A stretch of 12,551 nucleotides of DNA from HK-STAS-PATE-36 sp964610345. Its GTDB lineage: Bacteria > Patescibacteriota > Saccharimonadia > Saccharimonadales > JAGQNJ01. Made by a program: the position numbers and the translations under genes. The stretch covers positions 1 to 12,551 of the forward strand of contig CAZSVQ010000026.1 of assembly GCA_964610345.1 (NCBI GenBank), written 5' to 3'. This document shows, piece by piece, positions 1-6,583 of this stretch. Numbering within the stretch: position 1 is the first letter of the stretch; the number at the start of each line of letters is the position of its first letter. The notes below the pieces were generated by a model, which was given only the letters and a program-made list of their open reading frames with translations, was not told where the DNA came from and made no database searches.

Positions 1-991
1 TAGCCTCATCCTGTGAGGTGCCACCATAACGCCACGCCAGACCTTGATAAACTAGCTTATCTAAATACGACTTTTCTGTCTCTCCCTCAGGCACGGGGAA
101 TTTAGGGATTAGTATTTTGCCTAGCTCTATTTCGACCTGGCAACGGTCGGCAATAGCTTTTGTATTAGTAATAAATTCAGGATGTTCTTTACCCCACCGA
201 TCAATAATCTCTTGAGGGTCAGTGACGTGTAGAGGGTAATCTTTTAAGCTCATCCGCTTTTCTTCAGCTAAGTATGAACCCGTGCCTACGCACAATAAGA
301 CTTCATGAGCTTCTTGGTCTTCATGTTTTAGATAATGAGCATCGCATGTAACTACCACTTTGATATCGAGTTCTTTGCCTAATTTAATTACCAGTTCGTT
401 AATATCTTGCTGTTCTTGGTTATGTAAAGGGTTTTTGGGATGACCGTGATCTTGAATTTCTAAATAGTAACGATCACCAAATACGGATTTAAACCACATA
501 GCAACTTCTTTAGCTTTGTCGTACTGACCTTGCTTTAGCGCATCACCAACTTCACCACCCATACAAGCACTAAGCGCAATAATACCTTCGTTATATTGTT
601 CAATTAGATCGTGGTCAATCCTCGGGAAATAATAATATCCTTCTAGGTTAGCAATAGTGCTCAACTTCATCAGATTTTGATAACCAGTGTGGTTCATTGC
701 TAGCAAAATTAAATGGAATCGTTGTTTGTCTTTAACAGGGTCTTTGTCGGTGTGTTTACGGCTAGCAATATATGTTTCGATACCTATTATTGGCTTTATG
801 TTATTAGCTTTTGCGGTTTTATAAAAATCTATAGCACCCGACAAAGTACCGTGATCAGTCATGGCTATCGACTGCATGTTGTGTTCTTTAACAAAATCAA
901 AAAGTTGCGGTAATTTTGTTAAACCATCTAATAAACTATACTGAGTATGATTATGTAAGTGAACGTAGTCACTAGTATTTAGCTTCCCCAT
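1..991 (-). CDS. dnaE: DNA polymerase III subunit alpha, N-terminal part (runs off left edge)
   Basis: This is the catalytic subunit of the replicative DNA polymerase; only the first 330 codons are in the window. Reading the minus strand from ATG at 991 gives an uninterrupted frame to base 1. Residues about 8-230 form the PHP domain: HLHNHTQYSLLDG (11-23), MTDHG (44-48), GIE (70-72), SACMGGE (141-147) and CDAHYL (216-221). By comparison with actinobacterial DnaE1, all nine expected PHP metal ligands seem present (H13, H15, D22, H47, E72, H93, C143, D217, H219). The domain may therefore be an active proofreading exonuclease; that is inference. The polymerase palm lies outside the window. The gene starts 67 bases after the DUF5665 gene on the same strand and has its own promoter-like boxes, one of them 8 bases before the ATG. 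Identification is firm; the start is supported by the conserved N-terminus. Confidence 0.97.
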   Translation of the reverse strand, partial: MGKLNTSDYVHLHNHTQYSLLDGLTKLPQLFDFVKEHNMQSIAMTDHGTLSGAIDFYKTAKANNIKPIIGIETYIASRKHTDKDPVKDKQRFHLILLAMNHTGYQNLMKLSTIANLEGYYYFPRIDHDLIEQYNEGIIALSACMGGEVGDALKQGQYDKAKEVAMWFKSVFGDRYYLEIQDHGHPKNPLHNQEQQDINELVIKLGKELDIKVVVTCDAHYLKHEDQEAHEVLLCVGTGSYLAEEKRMSLKDYPLHVTDPQEIIDRWGKEHPEFITNTKAIADRCQVEIELGKILIPKFPVPEGETEKSYLDKLVYQGLAWRYGGTSQDEA

Positions 992-999
992 TACCTTTA

Positions 1000-1005
1000 A
1001 TTATA
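1000..1005 (-). promoter_or_regulatory. Putative -10 box for near-leaderless dnaE
   Basis: On the minus strand a perfect TATAAT (1005 to 1000) is followed by 8 bases and then the dnaE ATG. Transcription would start about 1-2 bases before the ATG. An AAAGGT lies in the spacer but only 2 bases from the start, too close for a normal ribosome binding site. I see no good -35 box at 17 bases. Confidence 0.5.
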
Positions 1006-1030
1006 AAGAAAAAAATCAGATAGAGCGATA

Positions 1031-1039
1031 TTTATACCA
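1031..1039 (-). promoter_or_regulatory. Alternative extended -10 upstream of dnaE
   Basis: The minus strand reads TGGTATAAA (1039 to 1031), an extended -10 of the TGnTATAAT type with one mismatch. It would give a leader of about 33 bases for dnaE. It competes with the TATAAT at 1000-1005 and I cannot tell which is used. No -35 hexamer is evident. Confidence 0.35.
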
Positions 1040-1058
1040 CAATTACAACGCTTATGCT

Positions 1059-1319
1059 TTATTTTGTACTTTCAATAGATTGAATAATTCGCTCAAAGGC
1101 CGGGCCAACAATCGGCACTTGGTCAAATAAAGATAGCACCCACACCCCAGCACCGAGAATTAGGGCTGCACCTATAATTGTACCAGCGCTAAAAAATAAC
1201 CCCCTGATAAAGTTTTGTTTATAAAGTTCATGCTTACTAACATATTCAGTAGTGAATAATATTTCTAAGGCTTTTGCAGCTGATTTTGCTTCTTGTTTGT
1301 TTAATTTTTGTTTCGCCAT
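1059..1319 (-). CDS. DUF5665-like small membrane protein
   Basis: This 86-aa protein has a charged N-terminal helix (about residues 1-40) followed by one long hydrophobic segment (about 43-66) and the motif SLFDQVPIVG (63-72). The N-x-x-RG...G...G...SLFDQVP pattern matches what I recall of DUF5665, a small family of unknown function in Firmicutes and some CPR bacteria. The likely location is the inner membrane with a cytoplasmic N-terminus. It follows the YtxH gene by 9 bases and is probably the last gene of the gatC operon. No clear Shine-Dalgarno precedes the ATG, so it may depend on translation of the upstream gene. No biochemical role can be assigned. Confidence 0.8.
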   Translation of the reverse strand: MAKQKLNKQEAKSAAKALEILFTTEYVSKHELYKQNFIRGLFFSAGTIIGAALILGAGVWVLSLFDQVPIVGPAFERIIQSIESTK

Positions 1320-1328
1320 TTTGTATTA

Positions 1329-1745
1329 TTATGCTGATTTTAAATATTTCTTTAATTGGTCTTTGGCCTTTGTTACATCTTTTATTGCGTTTTCTAATTC
1401 TGGATTAGCGGTTTCGCCACTTCTAATTGCTGTTATGACTTCTTTAGCCTTGAACTGCGCTTTTTGGGCTACATCTATAGCTTTGTCTAATTCTTCTTTG
1501 GCTTTACCAGAGTGCTTACTGGCCTCTTTTTTGCCAGCTTCAATTAAATCATTAAGCTCACCGTAAAGTAATTTAAGCCGTTTTTCAGCCTCTGAAAAGA
1601 CTTTACCAGCTGTTTCTTTGATATCTTTTCTGGTTTCTTTACCACTTTTTGGAGCAGTTAAAATACCAGCAACCAACCCAGCTGCTGCACCAATTAACGC
1701 ACCAATTGCTAGTTTTTTGTTACCACTATCGTTTTCGCTTGGCAT
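1329..1745 (-). CDS. YtxH domain-containing protein
   Basis: This 138-aa protein has the YtxH signature: a short polar N-terminus, a glycine/alanine-rich membrane helix (about 11-30) and then TAPKSGKETRKDI (30-42). The remainder (about 43-138) is a lysine/glutamate/alanine-rich amphipathic helix, probably coiled coil or envelope-associated. YtxH proteins are general-stress or envelope proteins of unknown mechanism. In Bacillus ytxH lies next to ytxG, a DUF948 protein, which resembles the arrangement here. The ATG overlaps the stop of the upstream 87-aa gene by one base (TAATG), and a strong AAAGGA sits 8 bases before it, which supports this start. Confidence 0.88.
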   Translation of the reverse strand: MPSENDSGNKKLAIGALIGAAAGLVAGILTAPKSGKETRKDIKETAGKVFSEAEKRLKLLYGELNDLIEAGKKEASKHSGKAKEELDKAIDVAQKAQFKAKEVITAIRSGETANPELENAIKDVTKAKDQLKKYLKSA

Positions 1746-2008
1746 TATTTTGTTCCTTTCTTATTAGCTACCTCGGCTACTTTTGAAACAATATTACTTA
1801 TTAAGCCTGTCATTGCAACCGGGCCAGCTGTCTTCCTAAAAAACCCACTTACCGCTTCTACATCATCGATAACTTCTTCAGCTTTATCAGATATAATTTG
1901 TAATCTTTTTACTAATTTATTAACATTTACAGCAATAATAATGCAAAGCACCAACAATATTGCCAGCGTGATTGATAATATAATCACTAATATTCCATAT
2001 GCATCCAT
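1745..2008 (-). CDS. YtxG/DUF948-like small membrane protein
   Basis: This 87-aa protein has one strongly hydrophobic N-terminal helix (about 5-28) followed by an amphipathic helix containing KLVKRLQIISDKAEEVIDDV (31-50) and a short basic tail. This plan, a TM helix followed by a coiled coil with regular hydrophobic spacing, is that of DUF948/YtxG proteins, although the sequence is short and the match is by architecture. It starts 9 bases after galU and is coupled to the YtxH gene by a TAATG overlap. The pair mirrors the ytxG-ytxH order of Bacillus stress operons. The function is unknown; an envelope role is inferred. Confidence 0.7.
   Translation of the reverse strand: MDAYGILVIILSITLAILLVLCIIIAVNVNKLVKRLQIISDKAEEVIDDVEAVSGFFRKTAGPVAMTGLISNIVSKVAEVANKKGTK
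1754..1759 (-). promoter_or_regulatory. Ribosome binding site of the YtxH gene
   Basis: The minus strand reads AAAGGA, 8 bases before the YtxH ATG and inside the end of the upstream gene. It fixes the start and shows that this genome uses standard anti-SD pairing for internal genes, unlike the operon-head genes gatC and uvrB. Confidence 0.75.
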
Positions 2009-2017
2009 AAGCCTATT

Positions 2018-2905
2018 CTACCCTTCTTTTAATCTTTTCTCAAGGTAGGCTCTAAATTCAGGTTCTATATCTTTATGGGATAATGCGGTATCTACTAGAG
2101 CCTGGAGATATTTAGCCTTATTTCCAGTGTCATGGTAAACACCTTCAATTGTTCGGCAATAAACTGGCTGTTGTTTGCTGAGACGGTTAATCGCCTCAGA
2201 TAACTCTACCTCACCACGTTCACTGAGCTTTTCTTCTTGTAAAATCGGCATGATATCTTGTGTCAACAAATAACCTCCAACCGAAGCAATATTTGATGGA
2301 GTTTTATCCGCTCCAGGTTTTTCTATTAATTCTTCAACCCTAAAGGTATTTTCATCTATTTTGTTTCCAAGCTTAACCATACCGTATTTATCAGCATCTT
2401 GCTTATCAACCTCAATAACCGATATTACCGAACCGCCAGTTTTATGATAGGCATCTAGCAATTGTTTAGCACGCGGTACTTGTGAGCGGAAAAAATCATC
2501 AGCAAAAAACACAAAAAACGGTTCATCACCAAGTAAATGCGCCGAGTTTAATACCGGACGAGCATTGCCACGCGGTTGACCTTTTTGGCGTATATAAACA
2601 AAATTGGCCATTTCGGCTATTTGCCTTATTTGATCAGCTTCTTTTTGTTTGCCCTTGGCTAAAAGCTCGTCTTCTAGCTCTACCGCACGGTCAAAATGAT
2701 CTTCGATGGCTCGCTTCGTACTCCCGGTTACAATAATTATTTCTGTAACTCCGGCCGAAACGGCTTCTTCTACAATCATCTGAATTACTGGCTTATCAAT
2801 AATTGGTAGCATTTCTTTAGGCATGGCTTTAGTTTGGGGTAAAAAACGAGTCCCAAAACCAGCTGCTGCAATTATAGCTTTGCGTACTGGTTTTTGATTG
2901 TTCAT
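2018..2905 (-). CDS. galU: UTP--glucose-1-phosphate uridylyltransferase
   Basis: This enzyme makes UDP-glucose and pyrophosphate from UTP and glucose-1-phosphate, feeding cell-surface glycan synthesis. The 295 aa match the usual GalU length. The nucleotide-binding start AAAGFGTRFLP (13-23) and KAMPKEMLPIIDKPV (26-40) are clear, as are FADDFF (134-139), the EKP motif (195-197), VGGYLL (209-214) and the late GVYHDTGNK segment (255-263). The loop usually seen as GLGHAVL in proteobacterial GalU is GNARPVL here (113-119), a variant that might affect nucleotide or sugar selectivity. The ATG overlaps the gatB stop as ATGA, and an AGGA lies 9 bases upstream. Other sugar-nucleotide uridylyltransferases are possible, but GalU is the best fit. 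Confidence 0.93.
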   Translation of the reverse strand: MNNQKPVRKAIIAAAGFGTRFLPQTKAMPKEMLPIIDKPVIQMIVEEAVSAGVTEIIIVTGSTKRAIEDHFDRAVELEDELLAKGKQKEADQIRQIAEMANFVYIRQKGQPRGNARPVLNSAHLLGDEPFFVFFADDFFRSQVPRAKQLLDAYHKTGGSVISVIEVDKQDADKYGMVKLGNKIDENTFRVEELIEKPGADKTPSNIASVGGYLLTQDIMPILQEEKLSERGEVELSEAINRLSKQQPVYCRTIEGVYHDTGNKAKYLQALVDTALSHKDIEPEFRAYLEKRLKEG

Positions 2906-4362
2906 AAACTTAGTTCCTGCTTAATTAGTTTTTGGGCCAAGGCTGGGTTAGCCTTACCTTTAGATTGCTTCATAACTTGGCCAACCAAAAAACCAAGTAC
3001 CTTATCTTGCCCGGCTTTAATATCAGCTACTGCCTTTGGGTTATTTGAAATAATATCTTTAACCACAGCTGTAAGTTCGCCCTCGTCAGATACTTGAAGT
3101 AAATCTTTTTCTTTGGCAATTGTCAGTGGTTCTCCATCATGTTTAACTAAAACTTGCAGAACTGCTTTTGCGCCAGTTGAGCTAATCTGGCTATCTGAAA
3201 CTAATTGACTAAGTGTTGTTAAACTTTGTATGTCCAGTTTTGCAGTATCCCAAGTAAGTTGATCATTAATTACCATAGCTTGCACTTCAGAAGCTAACCA
3301 ATTGGCTATTCGTTTAGCATCTTGGATATTAGACTTTTGGGTAATTTCATACATAAATTTACCAGCTGGCATTTGATCAACTAGTGTTTCAACAGTAGAC
3401 TTGGCAAGCCCGAGCTCCTGTAATTTTGAACGAACTTGGCTTGGCAATATAGATTTGCATTCTTTGGCGGTCTTGATTTGTTGCTTATTTAAAACTACTG
3501 GCGGTAAGTCGGGTTCTGGGAAGTAGCGATAATCATGGGCTTCTTCTTTTGACCGTTGGCTAAAAGTTTTTTGTTTAGCATCGTCCCAACCACGTGTTTC
3601 TTGAGTTACAACTCCACCTTTTTCAAGCAACTCAATCTGCCTGACAATTTCATAATCAACTGACTTTTCTACACTCTTAAACGAATTGAGATTTTTAGTT
3701 TCGGTTCGGATACCTAATTCATTATTTTTGCCAACTGAAACATTGACGTCAAAGCGCATATTACCGTGATACAAATCAGCCTCAGACACGCCACTGTAAC
3801 GCATTAATAGTTGCAGTTCTTTAGCATAAGCTTTGGCTTCAGCTGATGAATGGATATCTGGTTCGGACACAATCTCTAGAAGTGGTGTTCCAGCACGATT
3901 TAGATCAACTAAGCTATAATCTGCACCTGTTGGGTGCGAACTTTTACCGGCATCTTCTTCTAGGTGAGCGCGGGTAATTTTTATTTTACGGATTTTGCCG
4001 TCAACTTCAATCTGTACTTCACCACCAATTATTACAGGTTCATCAAACTGAGTAATTTGATAGCCTTTAGGGAGGTCTGGATAAAAATAATGTTTTCGAT
4101 CGAATTTACTGTACTCCTGCGGATCAGTACTGAGAGCAAAAGCTGCTTGCATCGCTAGCTCAATGGCTTGTTCGTTCAAAACAGGTAATGCGCCCGGCAT
4201 ACCTAAACAAATATGACTAATCAAAGTATTGGGTTCGGCTTCGCGAGCGTCGTTACCAACTCCAGCAAATAATTTTGTCTTAGTTTTTAGCTGGACATGA
4301 CACTCAATACCAATTGTCGGCAGATAACCTTGCTTTTCATAAATAGATAAATCCAAGCTCAT
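2902..4362 (-). CDS. gatB: Aspartyl/glutamyl-tRNA amidotransferase subunit B
   Basis: GatB is the kinase and tRNA-binding subunit of GatCAB. The complex phosphorylates Glu-tRNAGln or Asp-tRNAAsn and amidates it with ammonia supplied by GatA. At 486 aa it is full length. Visible motifs are IGIECHVQL (17-25), CLGMPGALPVLNE (52-64) and YFYPDLPKGYQITQ (92-105), followed by HLEEDAGKSSH, DLNRAGTPLLEIVSEPD and RYFPEPDLPP. The C-terminal part from about residue 340 is the helical and YqeY-like tRNA-recognition region, ending in LGFLVGQVMKQSKGKANP. Both ends overlap neighbours by ATGA (the 135-aa gene upstream, galU downstream), so translation is probably coupled. The genome presumably lacks GlnRS and/or AsnRS; that is inference. 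Confidence 0.98.
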   Translation of the reverse strand: MSLDLSIYEKQGYLPTIGIECHVQLKTKTKLFAGVGNDAREAEPNTLISHICLGMPGALPVLNEQAIELAMQAAFALSTDPQEYSKFDRKHYFYPDLPKGYQITQFDEPVIIGGEVQIEVDGKIRKIKITRAHLEEDAGKSSHPTGADYSLVDLNRAGTPLLEIVSEPDIHSSAEAKAYAKELQLLMRYSGVSEADLYHGNMRFDVNVSVGKNNELGIRTETKNLNSFKSVEKSVDYEIVRQIELLEKGGVVTQETRGWDDAKQKTFSQRSKEEAHDYRYFPEPDLPPVVLNKQQIKTAKECKSILPSQVRSKLQELGLAKSTVETLVDQMPAGKFMYEITQKSNIQDAKRIANWLASEVQAMVINDQLTWDTAKLDIQSLTTLSQLVSDSQISSTGAKAVLQVLVKHDGEPLTIAKEKDLLQVSDEGELTAVVKDIISNNPKAVADIKAGQDKVLGFLVGQVMKQSKGKANPALAQKLIKQELSL

Positions 4363-4766
4363 AATACATCTAGGTCCTTGAGTCCTTGGCGCATACTTGA
4401 TAAAGCCTCTTTAACTTCTTTTTCTTTTAACCTCATTTTAGGGTGGTCGGTTGCTTTAACCGATAACTTATGTGCATACCATATACTGTCATTATCTGTA
4501 AATATTTTTTGAGCAGCCACTAAACGTTCGCCGATATTCTTGCCTTTGTAACGTCGACGCTGTAAGGCCATATCAAGTAACTCGTCCGCCCTAGTTAAGG
4601 CAGTTGGCCAAGTTTCTTTATGTTTGCAATAATTTATTACCTCTTTCCATTTAGTTTGAAAGGTAGATTTTTTGGTCCTTTTAGGTACAAATTTTACAAC
4701 CAAAAGTCCCGCCACCAAAAAAATAACTACCCCTAATAAAACCACTACTAACATTTCAAAACTCAT
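4359..4766 (-). CDS. Unknown one-TM protein inside the gat operon
   Basis: I do not recognise this 135-aa protein with certainty. Residues about 5-26 are a hydrophobic membrane helix followed by a basic stop (KFVPKRTKK), which leaves a cytoplasmic helical domain. The domain includes ALTRADELLDMALQRRRYKG (56-75) and a WYAHKL segment, and ends in REGL-like helices rich in Lys, Glu and Leu. Similar short proteins with a TM helix plus a W..A...AD.LLD.AL pattern are, as I recall, common in CPR genomes, where the segment after the W..H pattern can look HEPN-like (R-x4-6-H). That motif is not intact here. It overlaps gatA upstream and gatB downstream by ATGA, so it is made together with GatCAB. A role as a membrane tether or accessory factor is speculation. 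Confidence 0.8.
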   Translation of the reverse strand: MSFEMLVVVLLGVVIFLVAGLLVVKFVPKRTKKSTFQTKWKEVINYCKHKETWPTALTRADELLDMALQRRRYKGKNIGERLVAAQKIFTDNDSIWYAHKLSVKATDHPKMRLKEKEVKEALSSMRQGLKDLDVL

Positions 4767-6193
4767 TGTAAAATCCTCTCTGTTTGTTTGGCAATTGATA
4801 ACAACTTACGGTCTGCTTTTTGCGGAGCCATTAACTGCAAACCAACTGGCATATTATGAGCAAGCCCAGCTGGAATGCTGACTGCTGGTATCCCGACTAA
4901 GTTTGCGGCTACAGTCATTACGTCTATTAAATACATAGCTAATGGGTCTTTAATGTTCTCACCAATCTTAAAAGCCGTTACTGGCGCGGTTGGTCCAAGT
5001 AAGATATCAACTTCATTAAATACAGCATTAAATTCATTAATTAATTTTGTCCGGACAGTTTGGGCTTGTTTATAATAAGCGTCGTAGTAACCACTGCTTA
5101 ACACATAAGTGCCGATCATTATTCGCCGTTTGGCTTCTTTGCCAAAACCTTGGGTACGTGAACGCTCGTAACTCTGTTCTAAATCATTGGCAGTTTTATC
5201 ACTAAAACCATAACGTTGGCCATCATATCGGCTCAGGTTACTAGATACTTCTGCCGGGCAAAGTACGTAATAACAAGCCAGTGCAAGCGGTAAAGATGGA
5301 ATGCTAACTTCTTTAGTCTTATATCCAGCTTGGCGTAATTTACTTATTGCTTCTAGCACACGTTCATTTACTTCATCATCTAACCCATCGCCAAAATATT
5401 CTTTAATTATACCGACGGTTGGTTTTTCGGTTTCATCAAGTTGGGTGTACGGGACGTGATCGCGCTCAATAGTAGTACTGTCAAGTGGGTCGGTTCCACT
5501 CATTACATCTAGAACTATTGCAGAATCTTCAATTGTTCGAGCTATTGGACCAATCACGTCTGTGCTACTAGCCATCGCAATCACCCCACTTCGTGAAACT
5601 AGGCCGTAAGTTGGCTTAAAGCCTACAGCTCCACAAAAACTTGCCGGTAACCGAATAGACCCACCAGTGTCTGTACCAAGTGCAAACGGTGCTAATCCTA
5701 ACACAACCGCTGAGGCTGAACCACCAGATGAACCACCAGGCACGCGGGTCTTATCATGCGGGTTCTTTGTGGTAAAAAAATCGCTGTTTTCGGTACTTGA
5801 ACCATGCGCAAAAGCATCCAAATTAGCTTTGGCGACACATATTGCACCTTCAGCTTCTAACTTTTTAATTGATGAAGCTTGATAAGGAGCATCAAAACCT
5901 TTAAGAATATTACTCGCTGCTGTTGTTTCAGCCCCAAATGCCAAAAAGTTATCTTTAGCAATAAACGGCACACCAGCTAATCGGCCAATAGCATCGCCAG
6001 CTTTGACAGCATCGTCAATTTGTTTAGCGCGTTCAAGAGCTCGTTTTTTAATTGGAGCAATGATTGATTTATAATCATCGGCTTCATCTATTCGTTTTAT
6101 CGAGTCTTGGACTAGATCTATAGCTAGTAGCTCACCTAATTGTACTTTTTCGGCAATTTCAGCTATTGATGGCCAAACTTTAAATTTAGTCAT
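4763..6193 (-). CDS. gatA: Aspartyl/glutamyl-tRNA amidotransferase subunit A
   Basis: GatA is the amidase-signature subunit of GatCAB; it hydrolyses glutamine and passes ammonia to GatB. The 476 aa are close to the usual 485. The Ser-cisSer-Lys triad is visible: K80 in GVPFIAKDN (75-82), S155 in VPGGSSGGSA (151-160) and the nucleophile S179 in GTDTGGSIRLP (173-183). These sit one residue later than in the Staphylococcus enzyme. A glycine-rich amidase block (GAVGFKPTYGLVSRSG) follows. The ATG overlaps the gatC TAA as TAATG, with no separate strong ribosome binding site, so coupling to gatC is likely. The 3' end overlaps the 135-aa gene as ATGA. No anomaly is visible. Confidence 0.98.
   Translation of the reverse strand: MTKFKVWPSIAEIAEKVQLGELLAIDLVQDSIKRIDEADDYKSIIAPIKKRALERAKQIDDAVKAGDAIGRLAGVPFIAKDNFLAFGAETTAASNILKGFDAPYQASSIKKLEAEGAICVAKANLDAFAHGSSTENSDFFTTKNPHDKTRVPGGSSGGSASAVVLGLAPFALGTDTGGSIRLPASFCGAVGFKPTYGLVSRSGVIAMASSTDVIGPIARTIEDSAIVLDVMSGTDPLDSTTIERDHVPYTQLDETEKPTVGIIKEYFGDGLDDEVNERVLEAISKLRQAGYKTKEVSIPSLPLALACYYVLCPAEVSSNLSRYDGQRYGFSDKTANDLEQSYERSRTQGFGKEAKRRIMIGTYVLSSGYYDAYYKQAQTVRTKLINEFNAVFNEVDILLGPTAPVTAFKIGENIKDPLAMYLIDVMTVAANLVGIPAVSIPAGLAHNMPVGLQLMAPQKADRKLLSIAKQTERILQ
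4774..4780 (-). promoter_or_regulatory. Ribosome binding site of the 135-aa gat-operon gene
   Basis: The minus strand reads GAGAGGA, 7 bases before the ATG of the 135-aa gene and within the end of gatA. It supports this start and shows that the small gene is translated from its own signal. Confidence 0.7.
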
Positions 6194-6486
6194 TAACCAA
6201 GTACTCGTTTTACTTTAATTTGATTATTCTCAACTGCCGGGGCATTTTTTAAGAGCTGTTCTGGGGTAACATCATAATCAACCAACTCATCTGGACGCAT
6301 AACATTAGTAAGTCCGGTTACTTGCGCGGTTGGCAAGAGACCATCAACATTAACAGTTGCAAGTAGGTCAACATAATCAAGAATTTTGGTGAGTTCATCA
6401 GAGAATTCAACTAATTCCTTTTCATCAAGCTGGATTTTAGATAGTTGAGCCAATCTTAATACATCAGTAACAGTAAGTTTTGCCAT
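6193..6486 (-). CDS. gatC: Aspartyl/glutamyl-tRNA amidotransferase subunit C
   Basis: GatC is the small belt subunit that wraps around GatA and links it to GatB. The 97-aa length is typical. The N-terminal helices contain VLRLAQLSKIQLDEKEL (9-25) and the ILDYVDLL segment (36-43). The C-terminal part carries the conserved MRPDEL (63-68) and a segment near NAPAVENNQIKVKRVL (81-96), which corresponds to the usual A-P-x-x-x-x-x-x-x-V-P-x-V-L ending. It is the first gene of the operon. No Shine-Dalgarno precedes the ATG. Instead an extended -10 ends 7 bases upstream, so the mRNA probably starts at or one base before the ATG. Confidence 0.96.
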   Translation of the reverse strand: MAKLTVTDVLRLAQLSKIQLDEKELVEFSDELTKILDYVDLLATVNVDGLLPTAQVTGLTNVMRPDELVDYDVTPEQLLKNAPAVENNQIKVKRVLG

Positions 6487-6493
6487 TTAAATT

Positions 6494-6502
6494 AGTATAA
6501 CA
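6494..6502 (-). promoter_or_regulatory. Extended -10 promoter of the leaderless gatC operon
   Basis: The minus strand reads TGTTATACT (6502 to 6494), a TGn-extended -10 with one mismatch to TATAAT. The expected start point is about 6487, one base before the gatC ATG at 6486. No Shine-Dalgarno fits in the remaining 7 bases. No clear -35 is present, which is common for extended -10 promoters. Confidence 0.6.
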
Positions 6503-6515
6503 AAAAATTTAAACA

Positions 6516-6563
6516 AATGCTTGCATAAAACTAACACAGTGGTATAAGATGTGTTTAAGCATT
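6516..6563. repeat. Inverted repeat AATGCTT/AAGCATT flanking the hydrolase promoter
   Basis: AATGCTT (6516-6522) and AAGCATT (6557-6563) form 7-base arms. An overlapping second pair, GCTTGC (6519-6524) and GCAAGC (6565-6570), has the same orientation. The left arm also contains the small palindrome ATGCTTGCAT (6517-6526). The arms bracket the -35 and -10 boxes of the plus-strand gene, so they could be operator half-sites. In AT-rich DNA this could also be chance. Confidence 0.35.
6521..6548 (+). promoter_or_regulatory. Promoter of the alpha/beta-hydrolase-like gene
   Basis: The -35 TTGCAT (6521-6526) and -10 TATAAG (6543-6548) are separated by 16 bases, and TGG before the -10 adds an extended element. 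The predicted start is near 6555, giving a leader of about 29 bases that contains the ribosome binding site. It is divergent from the gatC promoter, with the two -10 boxes about 45 bases apart. Confidence 0.6.
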
Positions 6564-6570
6564 AGCAAGC

Positions 6571-6576
6571 AAAGGA
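6571..6576 (+). promoter_or_regulatory. Ribosome binding site of the hydrolase-like gene
   Basis: AAAGGA lies 7 bases before the ATG at 6584. It supports this start and contrasts with the divergent gatC, which has no such site. Confidence 0.8.
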
Positions 6577-6583
6577 ACTTGTA

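Noticed and set aside
1009..1015. T-run on the minus strand after the DUF5665 gene as an intrinsic terminator
   Set aside because: No G/C-rich hairpin precedes it, and it lies between promoter-like boxes of dnaE.
1252..1566. Plus-strand open frame of 104 codons
   Set aside because: It lies antisense to the YtxH and DUF5665 genes, whose proteins have recognisable domains and start signals. It has no ribosome binding site or family feature.
4359..4766. Frameshifted fragment of gatA or gatB
   Set aside because: Both neighbours are full length with all expected motifs, and this frame has its own TM helix and ribosome binding site.
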